DNA of 64,000 nucleotides from Mesonia sp. K7 (GTDB taxonomy: Bacteria > Bacteroidota > Bacteroidia > Flavobacteriales > Flavobacteriaceae): positions 234,807-298,806 of the forward strand of contig NZ_QKQV01000001.1 in assembly GCF_003233725.1 (NCBI RefSeq). The letters run 5' to 3'. The notes under the pieces were generated by a model that was given only the letters and a program-made list of their open reading frames with translations, was not told the DNA's origin and searched no databases. Position 1 is the stretch's first letter. The number at the start of each line of letters is the position of its first letter. This document shows, piece by piece, positions 9,568 through 18,785 of this stretch. Both the position numbers and the translations under genes were made by a program.

Positions 9568-10644
9568 TTAGAACGCATCAGAAGATTCTTTTAATTTTTC
9601 GGTATTGGCAACCAATTGTAACTCGTCTATGATTTTCTGAATGTCACCATTCATAATATTCTGTAAATCATAAAGTGTCAGGTTTATTCTATGATCGGTC
9701 ACTCGTCCTTGCGGATAATTATAAGTTCTAATTTTGGCACTACGATCTCCACTTGTCACCATCGAACCTCTTTTAGCTGCATCTTCAGCTTGCTTTTTTG
9801 CCAATTCCAAATCGTATAATCTAGAGCGTAACACTTTAAAAGCTTTTTCTTTGTTCTTGTGCTGCGACTTTTGATCTTGACATTGTGCAACAATTCCTGT
9901 TGGTTCGTGGGTAAGTCTTACCGCAGAATAAGTAGTGTTGACCGATTGTCCTCCAGGTCCAGACGAACAGAAATAATCAATCCGCACATCTTTTGGATCG
10001 ATTTCGATATCAAACTCTTCTGCTTCCGGAAACACCATTACTGTTGCCGCACTGGTATGCACGCGACCTTGGGTTTCGGTTTGTGGTACACGTTGTACTC
10101 GATGAACTCCAGCTTCGTATTTTAAAGTTCCGTAAACATCTTCTCCCGAAACTTCAAATTGAATTTCTTTAAAACCACCGTTGGTTCCTTCGCTATAATC
10201 TACGGTACTTACATTCCAACCTTTGCTTTCACAATACTTGGTGAGCATTTTATAGATATCTCCTGCAAAAATACTCGCTTCATCACCTCCTGTTCCGGCA
10301 CGAACTTCCACTACCGCATTTTTAGCATCTTCAGGATCTTTTGGCACTAGCATAAAGCGAATTTTTTCCTCTAATTGAGGTAGTTCTGATTTAGCTTCTT
10401 CCATTTGCATCTTCGCCATTTCTACCATTTCGGCATCGCTTCCGTCGGCTATAATTTCTTCTGCTTCAGCAATATTTTGTGTAAGTTCTACATATTTCTC
10501 ACGCTCAACCATCAAAGCCTTTAGGTCTTTGTATTCTTTGGTAAGCTCAACATAACGTTTTTGGTCTGAAATAATATCAGGTTGGATAATTAGATCGTTT
10601 ACCTCATCAAAACGTTGCTTAACAATATTTAATTTTTCTAACAT
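9568..10644 (-). CDS. prfA: Peptide chain release factor 1
   Basis: A 358-residue class I release factor acting at UAA and UAG stop codons. The GGQ motif is in [18 protein letters not shown], and the RF1 domains [18 protein letters not shown] and [22 protein letters not shown] are intact. An open frame continues 21 codons upstream ([21 protein letters not shown]), but RF1 proteins start at MLEKL, so ATG 10644 is chosen. It is transcribed away from the two-gene ABC unit that starts at 10730. Confidence 0.96.
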   Translation of the reverse strand: MLEKLNIVKQRFDEVNDLIIQPDIISDQKRYVELTKEYKDLKALMVEREKYVELTQNIAEAEEIIADGSDAEMVEMAKMQMEEAKSELPQLEEKIRFMLVPKDPEDAKNAVVEVRAGTGGDEASIFAGDIYKMLTKYCESKGWNVSTVDYSEGTNGGFKEIQFEVSGEDVYGTLKYEAGVHRVQRVPQTETQGRVHTSAATVMVFPEAEEFDIEIDPKDVRIDYFCSSGPGGQSVNTTYSAVRLTHEPTGIVAQCQDQKSQHKNKEKAFKVLRSRLYDLELAKKQAEDAAKRGSMVTSGDRSAKIRTYNYPQGRVTDHRINLTLYDLQNIMNGDIQKIIDELQLVANTEKLKESSDAF

Positions 10645-10729
10645 ATTCTTTCTTCGTAAGGTTGCAAATGTAGCTATTTTTTGGTGATTTTCTTCATTAT
10701 ACTTCAACTTAAAAATGTAAATTAGCTGT

Positions 10730-11020
10730 ATGCTAAATCGTTTAAAACTTGTCTGGATTTTTTATTTTCCGTTTTTTCTATTTAGCTGTTTACTCAATAT
10801 TTTTTTCTGTATTTCTGGGGTTTTTCTAGAAGTAGCTCTTTTAACTAAAATGATGCTTTTAGCACTGTATATTTATTGGAAAAATTACGACAGCAAAAAC
10901 ACCTATTTTATTTTTTATCAGAATTGCGGACTTTCAAAAAGACACTTATTTTTTAGTATTCTCTTATTTGAATTTGTTTCAACGGTCATTATTTATAAAA
11001 TCATCCTTGAGTTTTTATGA
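10730..11020 (+). CDS. Small membrane protein, putative partner of the adjacent ABC ATPase
   Basis: A 96-residue hydrophobic protein with about three membrane segments: residues 8-30, 32-50 and 75-95. A short polar loop [17 protein letters not shown] lies between the second and third. I do not recognise a family. The last four bases overlap the start of the ABC ATPase (ATGA), which implies translational coupling and a joint role, perhaps as a minimal permease subunit. This is inference from context. Confidence 0.75.
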   Translation: MLNRLKLVWIFYFPFFLFSCLLNIFFCISGVFLEVALLTKMMLLALYIYWKNYDSKNTYFIFYQNCGLSKRHLFFSILLFEFVSTVIIYKIILEFL

Positions 11021-11667
11021 TTTTAGAAGTTGACAATATCGAACTGAGGTATAGTGAAAAACTTATTCTACAAGCAGTTTATCTAAAAACCGAAACCAGC
11101 AAAATTACAGGCATTTTAGGAAGGAATGGTTCTGGGAAAAGTAGTTTATTGCAAATTATCTTCGGAAATATTTCTCCCAAATACAAACTCATAAGAATCG
11201 ACCATCAGCCTATCATCAAAAAACTTTATAAAACAGGTTTAGTAACTTATTTACCTCAACATCATTTTTTACCAAAACATCTTTCACTACACAAGATTTT
11301 CAATCTATATGAAGTGAAATGGGATAATTTTACAAACCATTTTGAACCTTTATCAAAACATAAAAACGCTAAAACAAAAGATTTATCTGGAGGTGAACAA
11401 CGAATTGTAGAGATTTATCTGATATTAAAATCTAAGGTAAAAATCACACTTTTGGATGAGCCTTTTTCTAATATTGCTCCTATTTATATTGAAAAGATCA
11501 AAGGATTGATTGAACAAGAAAAACAACATAAAATTATCATGCTAACCGACCATTTATACGAAGATGTTTTAGATTTGGCAGACAACATATACCTTCTAAA
11601 AAACAGAAGATCAATTCTTATTTCCGACAAAAAAGGGCTTGAAGAATATGGTTATTTAACCCCTTAG
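11017..11667 (+). CDS. ABC transporter ATP-binding protein
   Basis: A 216-residue ATPase. Walker A is GRNGSGKSS (about residues 36-44), the Q-loop lies near YLPQHH, the signature is LSGGEQRIVE, and Walker B is ITLLDEPFSN followed by the D-loop/H-loop region MLTDHLYEDV. Length and order are those of a stand-alone nucleotide-binding subunit. Its only obvious partner is the tiny membrane protein encoded just upstream, with which it overlaps by four bases. Substrate unknown. Confidence 0.9.
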   Translation: MILEVDNIELRYSEKLILQAVYLKTETSKITGILGRNGSGKSSLLQIIFGNISPKYKLIRIDHQPIIKKLYKTGLVTYLPQHHFLPKHLSLHKIFNLYEVKWDNFTNHFEPLSKHKNAKTKDLSGGEQRIVEIYLILKSKVKITLLDEPFSNIAPIYIEKIKGLIEQEKQHKIIMLTDHLYEDVLDLADNIYLLKNRRSILISDKKGLEEYGYLTP

Positions 11668-11747
11668 GTTTATGAATTTTACCATTTTCTAAACAAAATC
11701 TATTGCAATCTATTTTTTTATATATTTTTACAGCAGTAAACCAGCCT

Positions 11748-12893
11748 ATGGAAAATATCTACGATGTCGCTATAATAGGAAGCGGCCCAGCAGGAGCAGC
11801 AGCAGCTTACGAGTTAGCCAAACAGAATATAAAAACAATTATCATTGAAAAAGAAAAACTACCAAGGTATAAAACTTGTGGAGGTGGTTTTGTTTATAGA
11901 GGGCTAAAGAACATGCCCTTTGATGTTAGTTCTGCTATAGAAAGAAAATTTTACGAAGTTGAGATTATATTTGGAAAGAAAAATCTTGACTTTGTTACCA
12001 AACGTAAAAACCCGATTATCAGCATGATCATGCGAGATAGTTTTGACCATTTAATGGTAAAGGAAGCTGAAAAACTAGGGATTACCATTTTACAAGAAGC
12101 AAAACTCACGAATTTAATTTTTAAAGATACAACTACAAATATTGAAACCACTAAAGGCACCATTGAGGCAAAAATAATTATCGCTGCAGATGGTGCGTTA
12201 AGTCCAACTGCTAAACTCGCTGGGTGGGAAGAAACTAGAATGATGTGCCCGGCTTTAGAGTATGAAATAAAGGTTCCTCAAGAAGACTTTAAACGATTGT
12301 CAAAAAAAGTAAGGTTTGATATAGATGTTGTACCCTATGGATATGGTTGGTGCTTTCCAAAAAGAAATCACCTATCGGTTGGAGTAGGGAATTTCATGAA
12401 AAACAATTTAAAAGTAAATTTAAAAAAAGATTATCAAGATTATCTACAAACTTTAGGAATTCAGACGGTATTGGATGAGGAAGCTCACGGTTTTATAATT
12501 CCTATAAGTCCGAGGAAAGATGGTTTTGTCAAAAAAAATGTTTTTCTTGTGGGAGATGCCGCTGGTTTTGCTGACCCTATTACTGCAGAAGGAATTTCTA
12601 ACGCTATTTATAGCGGTAGATTAGCTGCAAATGCAATTGCTGAAAACAAACTCAATATTGAAAAGGCTGGTTTTAGTTATCACCAAAAACTAGATAAGAA
12701 ATTGATTAAAGAAATAGAAATAGGCATCAAGTTGTCTAAATTATTTTATGGTCAACGTCAACTCCGCAATTTACTTTTAATAAAATACGGACAAAGAGCA
12801 GCTGAATACATGACAGACATTTTTATGGGAGATCGGACATACCCAGCAGATATTAAGAAAAAAGTAAAGAAAAGAATTGGAATAAGTATATAA
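11748..12893 (+). CDS. Geranylgeranyl-reductase family FAD-dependent oxidoreductase
   Basis: A 381-residue flavoprotein. The FAD-binding dinucleotide fold is at the start (DVAIIGSGPAGAAAAYEL), the family motif YKTCGGGFVYRGL lies near residue 40, and GDAAGFADPITAEGISNA follows near residue 275. Members reduce isoprenoid double bonds in membrane lipids or quinone/carotenoid side chains; the actual substrate is not known here. The start was set at ATG 11748, because the 15 upstream codons opened by a TTG are not conserved-looking. The gene stands alone and converges with the DUF3078 gene. Confidence 0.87.
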   Translation: MENIYDVAIIGSGPAGAAAAYELAKQNIKTIIIEKEKLPRYKTCGGGFVYRGLKNMPFDVSSAIERKFYEVEIIFGKKNLDFVTKRKNPIISMIMRDSFDHLMVKEAEKLGITILQEAKLTNLIFKDTTTNIETTKGTIEAKIIIAADGALSPTAKLAGWEETRMMCPALEYEIKVPQEDFKRLSKKVRFDIDVVPYGYGWCFPKRNHLSVGVGNFMKNNLKVNLKKDYQDYLQTLGIQTVLDEEAHGFIIPISPRKDGFVKKNVFLVGDAAGFADPITAEGISNAIYSGRLAANAIAENKLNIEKAGFSYHQKLDKKLIKEIEIGIKLSKLFYGQRQLRNLLLIKYGQRAAEYMTDIFMGDRTYPADIKKKVKKRIGISI

Positions 12894-12921
12894 AAGAACT
12901 CTCCTATACACACCTTCAAAC

Positions 12922-13947
12922 TTACAGTTCGACTATAACGCCTATTCCTAATTGTTGCTTCCACTGGATACGCGAACCCATATCGACCAATTCACCATCT
13001 TCGTTCGGTTCTTGTATTTTTACATCGTCATCATACTTTAGATGTGAACCCAATTTTGCCAACACATAATCATTTACCTGAAAATTAAGATTGAGTTCCC
13101 AGCTCACATCTACATTTCCAAAATTATTGAGGTAATCGGTATATAAACTCAACCGATGTTGCACCCCAATATTTTCGAAGATCTCTGCTTGATATTCGTT
13201 AGTAAACAAAAAACCCAGTTGTGTTAAGGTGTTTTCGCCTTCTTGTACCACATTTCCTTCTTCGTCGAGAACTGCTGGAGTAACACCAAAAGCACCTGCA
13301 TTTGCCAATTCTTGGTCTAAAACAATGGTTGATTTTACCGTCATCGGAGAAATGTATAAATTTAGATTTTTTTCATCTAAATTATATTCTGTTCCCACCC
13401 CTAAAAAAGTATTGGCAGGAGACATAATCGTAGAAATTTCATCTTCGGTATTCGGGTAGTTATAACCATTTGAAACTTGCGTTATAAAATTGAATTTTGC
13501 AGAAGTATACCAATTCGAAAGTGTGTCTTGCCTGTAACCAAAAGTAGAATTCACCTCAAAATGATCGTCTGTTTTTCTTAGTTCTTGCTCTTTCTGTTTA
13601 TTGATTCCGTATCGAAAAATAAGCTCGTTATTCCAACGAAAGTTTTTCTGCTTATAAATCCTTTTTACATCGACATTCAACAAACCGGAAACCGAGTTAC
13701 TTCCTCCTGCATTCCAGTTAACAAAAGCTACTTCGCTAATGTCAAGACCAAAACGATTTACTTTTTCCCACAAACTTAAGAAAGGCATAAATTTTCTACG
13801 TTTGGTAATAGGTTTCGGTGGTTTGATAAAACTGATGCGTTCTTTGGGCGTAAGCCTATTCAACCCGACAATACTGTCTCTTTCTTGCTGCGCTTTCGCG
13901 GAAAATGCCATAAAAACGGTCAAGATGACAACAAAAATTGACCTCAT
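12922..13947 (-). CDS. DUF3078 domain-containing outer-membrane-type protein
   Basis: A 341-residue protein with a signal peptide (MRSIFVVILTVFMAFSAKAQ). The mature part alternates short amphipathic strands, such as FRWNNELIFRYGINK, LSLYTDYLNNFGNVDVSWELNLNF and the final QQLGIGVIVEL, as expected for a beta-barrel. VAFVNWNAGGSNSVSGLLN is the DUF3078 landmark. Function unknown; the location is probably the outer membrane. The signal-peptide region of the gene carries one copy of the recurring motif CGCTTTCGCGGAA (13891-13903). Confidence 0.9.
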   Translation of the reverse strand: MRSIFVVILTVFMAFSAKAQQERDSIVGLNRLTPKERISFIKPPKPITKRRKFMPFLSLWEKVNRFGLDISEVAFVNWNAGGSNSVSGLLNVDVKRIYKQKNFRWNNELIFRYGINKQKEQELRKTDDHFEVNSTFGYRQDTLSNWYTSAKFNFITQVSNGYNYPNTEDEISTIMSPANTFLGVGTEYNLDEKNLNLYISPMTVKSTIVLDQELANAGAFGVTPAVLDEEGNVVQEGENTLTQLGFLFTNEYQAEIFENIGVQHRLSLYTDYLNNFGNVDVSWELNLNFQVNDYVLAKLGSHLKYDDDVKIQEPNEDGELVDMGSRIQWKQQLGIGVIVEL

Positions 13948-13972
13948 AAATAAGATAGTTTAGATTTTTTAC

Positions 13973-15154
13973 TTAGTACTCAAAACTGCCTTTGTCAGAT
14001 TTTATTGTAAGTTTTTTTCCGTTTTCCGAAGCTTCTACTCTACCTACGATTTTGGCGTCTACGTTAAAAGATTTTGAAATATCAATCACCTTTTGAGCAT
14101 TTTCTTCCGAAAGGTAAACCTCCAAGCGATGTCCCATATTAAAAACCTGGTACATTTCTTTCCAATCGGTTTGGCTTTCTTTCTGGATAAGATTAAACAA
14201 TGGCGGAACCTCAAAAAGATCGTCTTTAATAATGTGCAAATCTTCTATAAAATGCAAGATTTTGGTTTGAGCACCTCCGCTACAATGCACCATCCCGTGA
14301 ATATCTTTTACGGATAACTGATTTAAAATTTCTTTTACAATTGGTGCATAAGTTCGCGTTGGCGAAAGCACTAATTTCCCAGCGTCTAGTGGAGCTTTTT
14401 CAACTTCATCGGTAAGTTTTTTTGTACCCGAATACACTAGTTCTTCAGGAATCGAGCTATCAAAACTTTCAGGGAATTTTTCGGCTAAGTATTTATGAAA
14501 AACATCATGACGCGCAGAAGTCAAACCGTTACTTCCCATTCCGCCGTTGTACTCTTTTTCGTAAGTCGCTTGACCAAAAGAAGCCAAACCAACAATTACG
14601 TCACCTGGTTTGATATGGGCATTATCGATGACTTGATCACGTTTTATTCTTGCCGTTACGGTAGAATCTACAATAATGGTTTTCACCAAATCGCCAACAT
14701 CAGCGGTTTCACCTCCTGTAGAATAGATATTCACCCCAAAATCACGTAGTTCTGAAATCAATTCTTCGGTACCATTGATAATTTCTGAAATGACTTCACC
14801 TGTAATGAGATTTTTATTTCTTCCGATAGTTGATGAAAGTAAAATATGATCGGTCACACCTACACAAATCAAATCGTCGATATTCATAATAAGTGCATCT
14901 TGTGCGATTCCTTTCCATACAGAAGTGTCGCCCGTTTCTTTCCAATACATATAAGCGAGTGAAGATTTTGTTCCAGCACCATCTGCGTGCATCACCAAAC
15001 AATAATCATCATCATTGGTTAAATAATCGGGAACAATTTTGCAAAATGCCTTTGGAAAAAGCCCTTTATCTACATTTTTTATTGCTTTATGCACTTCTTC
15101 CTTCCCAGCAGAAACTCCACGTTTCGCATATCTTTTACTAATATCTTTACTCAT
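13973..15154 (-). CDS. purM: Phosphoribosylformylglycinamidine cyclo-ligase (AIR synthase)
   Basis: A 393-residue enzyme of purine synthesis converting FGAM to AIR with ATP. Landmarks are KRYAKRGVSAGKEEVH at the start, HADGAGTKSS, STGGETADVGDLVKTIIVDSTVTAR and the C-terminal FNMGHRLEVY. It is the longer Bacteroidetes form of PurM. The open frame reaches 15253, but ATG 15154 (MSKDISKRYAK) is the natural start, and the upstream codons run through a terminator hairpin. It lies downstream of the GSIII gene on the same strand, separated by that terminator. Confidence 0.92.
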   Translation of the reverse strand: MSKDISKRYAKRGVSAGKEEVHKAIKNVDKGLFPKAFCKIVPDYLTNDDDYCLVMHADGAGTKSSLAYMYWKETGDTSVWKGIAQDALIMNIDDLICVGVTDHILLSSTIGRNKNLITGEVISEIINGTEELISELRDFGVNIYSTGGETADVGDLVKTIIVDSTVTARIKRDQVIDNAHIKPGDVIVGLASFGQATYEKEYNGGMGSNGLTSARHDVFHKYLAEKFPESFDSSIPEELVYSGTKKLTDEVEKAPLDAGKLVLSPTRTYAPIVKEILNQLSVKDIHGMVHCSGGAQTKILHFIEDLHIIKDDLFEVPPLFNLIQKESQTDWKEMYQVFNMGHRLEVYLSEENAQKVIDISKSFNVDAKIVGRVEASENGKKLTIKSDKGSFEY

Positions 15155-15189
15155 CTTGTCTAAGGATTTGATTGCAAAAGTAAGGAATA

Positions 15190-15222
15190 AAAAAAATCCC
15201 ATTCGAAAAATGGGATTTTTTA
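15190..15222 (-). terminator. Rho-independent terminator of the GSIII gene
   Basis: AAAAAATCCCATT and AATGGGATTTTTT form a long symmetric stem that can work on either strand. It sits between the GSIII stop and the purM start, so it ends GSIII transcription on the minus strand. Confidence 0.85.
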
Positions 15223-15230
15223 AGTCAACA

Positions 15231-17414
15231 TTATTTTGTGAATAAGAGTTCACGATACTTGGTTAACGGCCATATTTCGTCATCAACCAATAATTCTAAC
15301 TTATCACAATGATATCTGATTACTTCAAAATAAGGCTTCACGTTATCGCAATACGCAAAAGCTCTTTTTTCAGAATCCATAATTTTATTTGCTTTTTTAC
15401 GCTCTTCAATCATATCGGTAATGCCAGAGTTGATTTTTTCGATATGTGTAGAGATTTGCTCGATGAGCGAAAGCTGTTCTTGTGCATATTTCTTAAATTC
15501 AGCACCAAAAATCTCTTTTAAACCTTTTACGTTTTTAATTAAGATGTTCTGATACTTAATAGCCGTAGGAATCACATGGTTTCTTGCAATATCACCTAAA
15601 ACCCTACCTTCTATCTGAATACGCATCGCATATTCCTCTACAGCGATTTCGTGACGTGCCAAAACCTCAACTTTATTCATAATGCCCAAGTCTTCGTACA
15701 ACTTAATAGTAGAGGCCGCTTTTTTTACTTTTAAAGCTTCTGGAGCGGTCTTGTTATTACTCAACTTACGTTTTTTGGCTTCTTTTTCCCAAGCTTCACC
15801 ATAACCATCGCCCTCAAAACGAATACGTCTAGAATCTTTTATATACTCTCTCAAGACATTAAAAATCGCATCGTCTTTTTTCATTTTCTTTTTGATCAAG
15901 GCATCTACTTCTGCTTTGAACTCATTTAATTGCTTAGCTACGATAGCGTTTAATACCGTCATCGGATTGGCACAATTTGCTAATGAACCAACTGCCCTAA
16001 ATTCAAATTTATTTCCTGTAAAGGCGAAAGGTGAAGTTCTGTTCCTATCAGTATTGTCTAATAAGATTTCAGGAATCTTACCTACCACATTAAGCTTTAA
16101 TTCTGTTTTCTCTTGTGGTGACAGTTTGCCATTGGTCACTTTTTCTAACTCGTCTAAAACTTCGGTAAGTTGCGAACCAATAAACACCGAAATGATAGCT
16201 GGCGGTGCTTCATTTGCTCCCAAACGATGGTCGTTTGAAGCCGAAGCGATAGAAGCTCTTATTAATTCTTCATTGTCGTTTACTGCTTTGATGGTGTTGA
16301 CAAAGAAAGTTAAAAACTGTAAGTTTTTCATTGGCGTACTACCTGGACTCAATAAGTTCACACCAGTATCTGTACTCAAAGACCAGTTGTTGTGTTTTCC
16401 ACTTCCGTTTACACCTGCAAAGGGCTTTTCGTGAAATAAAACTTTAAAATAATGGCGTTCTGCTACTTTTTCCATCACATCCATCAATAACAAGTTGTGA
16501 TCCACCGCAAGGTTGGCTTCCTCAAAAATTGGAGCCAATTCAAATTGGTTGGGAGCAACTTCATTGTGACGTGTTTTTACGGGAACTCCCAATAACATGC
16601 ATTCGTTCTCAAGATCACGCATAAAATCGAGTACTCTTCTCGGGATCGAACCAAAATAATGATCGTCTAATTGTTGTCCTTTTGCTGGAGAATGACCAAT
16701 GAGTGTTCTCCCTGCTAAAGTAATATCTGGTCTAGAGTTGGCAAGCGATTTATCTACTAAGAAATATTCTTGCTCCCAACCTAAAGTCGCTACTGTTTTA
16801 GTTACTTTTTTATCGAAATATTTTGCTACTTCTGTCGCCGACTGATCTAAAACCTGTAACGATCTTAAAAGTGGCGTTTTATAATCTAAAGCTTCGCCTG
16901 TATAAGAAACAAAAACCGTAGGAATACATAAAGTTGTTCCTAAAAGAAAAGCTGGAGACGTTGGATCCCAAGCGGTATAACCACGAGCTTCAAAAGTGTT
17001 TCTAATCCCCCCATTAGGGAAACTTGAAGCATCTGGTTCTTGCTGCACTAAAGCTCCCCCACCAAATTTCTCGATCGCCATACCATCACCAACCGTTTCG
17101 AAAAAGGCATCGTGCTTTTCTGCAGTTGTTCCTGTAAGTGGCTGAAACCAGTGTGTGTAATGTGTTGCGCCTTTAGCAATTGCCCATTCTTTCATTCCTG
17201 TGGAAATGTGGTCTGCTAAATTTCGCTCTATTTTTAAACCTTTGTCAATCGCGTCTTTTACTCCGTTGAAAGAGTCTTTAGTAAGATACTGACGCATCGC
17301 GAGTTCGTTAAAAACGTTTTTTCCAAAAATTTCTGATCTTCGTGGAGCCTCGTTTACACTAATGCGTTCCCTGTTAGAACTTTCTTTTAATGCTTGAAAT
17401 CTTAAAGTAGCCAT
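15231..17414 (-). CDS. glnN: Glutamine synthetase type III
   Basis: A 727-residue enzyme, the large GSIII form typical of Bacteroidota; it makes glutamine from glutamate, ammonia and ATP. Visible landmarks are GATHYTHWFQPLTGTTAEKH, KFGGGALVQQEPDASSFPNGG, LGWEQEYFLVD, TRHNEVAPNQFELAP, VNGSGKHNNWSLST and NRTSPFAFTGNKFEFRAVGS. These cover the metal, glutamate and nucleotide sites. It is monocistronic: its own promoter box lies 24 bases upstream and its own terminator follows. Confidence 0.96.
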   Translation of the reverse strand: MATLRFQALKESSNRERISVNEAPRRSEIFGKNVFNELAMRQYLTKDSFNGVKDAIDKGLKIERNLADHISTGMKEWAIAKGATHYTHWFQPLTGTTAEKHDAFFETVGDGMAIEKFGGGALVQQEPDASSFPNGGIRNTFEARGYTAWDPTSPAFLLGTTLCIPTVFVSYTGEALDYKTPLLRSLQVLDQSATEVAKYFDKKVTKTVATLGWEQEYFLVDKSLANSRPDITLAGRTLIGHSPAKGQQLDDHYFGSIPRRVLDFMRDLENECMLLGVPVKTRHNEVAPNQFELAPIFEEANLAVDHNLLLMDVMEKVAERHYFKVLFHEKPFAGVNGSGKHNNWSLSTDTGVNLLSPGSTPMKNLQFLTFFVNTIKAVNDNEELIRASIASASNDHRLGANEAPPAIISVFIGSQLTEVLDELEKVTNGKLSPQEKTELKLNVVGKIPEILLDNTDRNRTSPFAFTGNKFEFRAVGSLANCANPMTVLNAIVAKQLNEFKAEVDALIKKKMKKDDAIFNVLREYIKDSRRIRFEGDGYGEAWEKEAKKRKLSNNKTAPEALKVKKAASTIKLYEDLGIMNKVEVLARHEIAVEEYAMRIQIEGRVLGDIARNHVIPTAIKYQNILIKNVKGLKEIFGAEFKKYAQEQLSLIEQISTHIEKINSGITDMIEERKKANKIMDSEKRAFAYCDNVKPYFEVIRYHCDKLELLVDDEIWPLTKYRELLFTK

Positions 17415-17437
17415 AAAAATTTTATTGATTTACGGCA

Positions 17438-17445
17438 CAAAAGTA
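17438..17445 (-). promoter_or_regulatory. -7 promoter box of glnN
   Basis: The minus strand reads TACTTTTG, an exact TAnnTTTG match, 23 bases before the ATG at 17414. This predicts a very short untranslated leader. Confidence 0.65.
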
Positions 17446-17462
17446 TGCTATTTTTATTTACA

Positions 17463-17479
17463 CCCCTAACTTTTAGGGG
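17463..17479. promoter_or_regulatory. Inverted repeat at the -33 region of the glnN promoter (candidate operator)
   Basis: CCCCTAA-N3-TTAGGGG is a perfect 7-bp dyad starting about 18 bases upstream of the -7 box, in a stretch otherwise made of A and T. Its place fits a regulator site covering the -33 element. A terminator for the upstream antiporter gene is the other reading, but no T run follows on the minus strand. Confidence 0.45.
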
Positions 17480-17536
17480 GTAATTTTTTAAAAATTAAAT
17501 ATTTTTTAAAAATAAAATAATTTTTCCAGGGGCTAT

Positions 17537-18487
17537 TTACATAAAAACCATCAAAACAAAGACCGCATACCCCAAAAATAGTAAAAAACCCTTGTAACGA
17601 CTTATCTCATATTTTTTTGGAATAAAAACTAACGGAAATAACACAAAAGCAATACCAAGCAACCACCACATATCTTTGGAAAGAACTTCTGCCGATTGCA
17701 TTTGAATAGGTTTGATGATAGCCGTAATTCCTAAAACAGAACCAATATTAAAGATATTTGACCCAATAAGATTTCCCAGTGAAATTGCTTTTTCCTTTTT
17801 GATTGCCGCAATTACCGACGCTGCTAATTCGGGAACACTTGTACCAATAGCAATCATCGTTACCGAAATTACACGATCACTCACGCCAACTTTTTTAGCT
17901 AAATTTACAGCCCCTTCTACCAAAAAACCTGAACCAAAATACAAACCTGCTCCACCAATAAGAAGCCAAGTGATAATTTTAAAATAAGGTACTGATTTAA
18001 GTTTATCATCTACTTCTTCTACATCAACTGCTTTTTTATTTCTTTTCGCCCTGAGCACTAACAGTGTCACATATAGGGTAATCGCAAGGGCCAAGACTAC
18101 ACCTTCTAATATATCTATTTTAGCATCGTTCCACAACATATAATAGAGTGCTAAAGAAAACAACATCATCACTGGCCAATTGAATTTATAGAAATCTTTA
18201 TCGATAATTATTGGGCTGATCATTGCCGTAACCCCTAAAACCAATGCGATATTAGCGATGTTAGAACCAATCACATTTCCTAAACTTATGTCTGAAAACC
18301 CATCTAAGGCAGCTTGCAAACTCACCAAAAGCTCAGGCATTGAAGTCGCAAAAGAAACCACCGTTAAACCAATGACCATTTTTGATAGTTTGAGTTTAAA
18401 GGAAAGCCCAACAGAAGATCTGACTAGAAATTCTCCACCCACAACTAGACATGTTAGACCAATAACAATATATAATATAGGTAGCAT
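17537..18487 (-). CDS. Calcium/sodium antiporter (CaCA family, YrbG-like)
   Basis: A 316-residue inner-membrane protein of about ten helices with the two inverted alpha-repeats of cation/Ca2+ exchangers. These are VVSFATSMPELLVSLQAA plus GNVIGSNIANIALVLG in the first half, and AIGTSVPELAASVIAA plus GNLIGSNIFNIGSVLG in the second. Acidic residues in the PE motifs bind the ions. Family role is export of Ca2+ in exchange for Na+ or K+. It is monocistronic as far as spacing shows. Confidence 0.93.
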   Translation of the reverse strand: MLPILYIVIGLTCLVVGGEFLVRSSVGLSFKLKLSKMVIGLTVVSFATSMPELLVSLQAALDGFSDISLGNVIGSNIANIALVLGVTAMISPIIIDKDFYKFNWPVMMLFSLALYYMLWNDAKIDILEGVVLALAITLYVTLLVLRAKRNKKAVDVEEVDDKLKSVPYFKIITWLLIGGAGLYFGSGFLVEGAVNLAKKVGVSDRVISVTMIAIGTSVPELAASVIAAIKKEKAISLGNLIGSNIFNIGSVLGITAIIKPIQMQSAEVLSKDMWWLLGIAFVLFPLVFIPKKYEISRYKGFLLFLGYAVFVLMVFM

Positions 18488-18599
18488 ATGCGTTTTATTT
18501 TTGGCGAAGATAAAGGTTTTATTCTTTTGAAAGTAAATTCAAAAATTCGAATTTCAAATTTTTGATTATCAAGTATTTTGTATCTTTAAAAGAAAAATA

Positions 18600-18785
18600 A
18601 TGAATTTTAAAACATCATTTTTTAGAGGACTTTCTAAACTAAATAAATTATTACTACCTAATTATAGTAAAAAAGGTCTTTCATTAGAAAAAGCAACTAA
18701 ATTTCAGCTGGCAATTATTGGCTGGAAATATTGGGTAACAAAAAATGCTGCGATTAATCCAAATCAAGAAGTTTCCGAAAATTAA
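18600..18785 (+). CDS. Small basic flavobacterial protein, 61 residues
   Basis: A 61-residue basic protein with the segment LSKLNKLLLPNYSKKGLSLEKATKFQLAIIGWKYWVTKNA. Similar ~50-60 residue proteins are common in Flavobacteriaceae and are often, I think wrongly, labelled SsrA-binding protein; no real SmpB fold is present. The start fits a near-consensus promoter: TTTG at 18561-18564 and TATCTTTA at 18580-18587, 13 bases before the ATG. The stop overlaps the apt stop on the other strand by four bases. Function unknown. Confidence 0.7.
   Translation: MNFKTSFFRGLSKLNKLLLPNYSKKGLSLEKATKFQLAIIGWKYWVTKNAAINPNQEVSEN

Noticed and set aside
10645..10707. N-terminal 21-residue extension of release factor 1
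   Set aside because: RF1 proteins start at MLEKL-like sequence; the extension has no conserved features.
15155..15253. N-terminal extension of PurM
   Set aside because: It runs through the GSIII terminator hairpin and lacks likeness to the family; ATG 15154 gives the normal start.
18600..18785. SmpB (SsrA-binding protein)
   Set aside because: The protein has 61 residues and none of the SmpB beta-barrel motifs; only a habit of annotation links the name to such small proteins.
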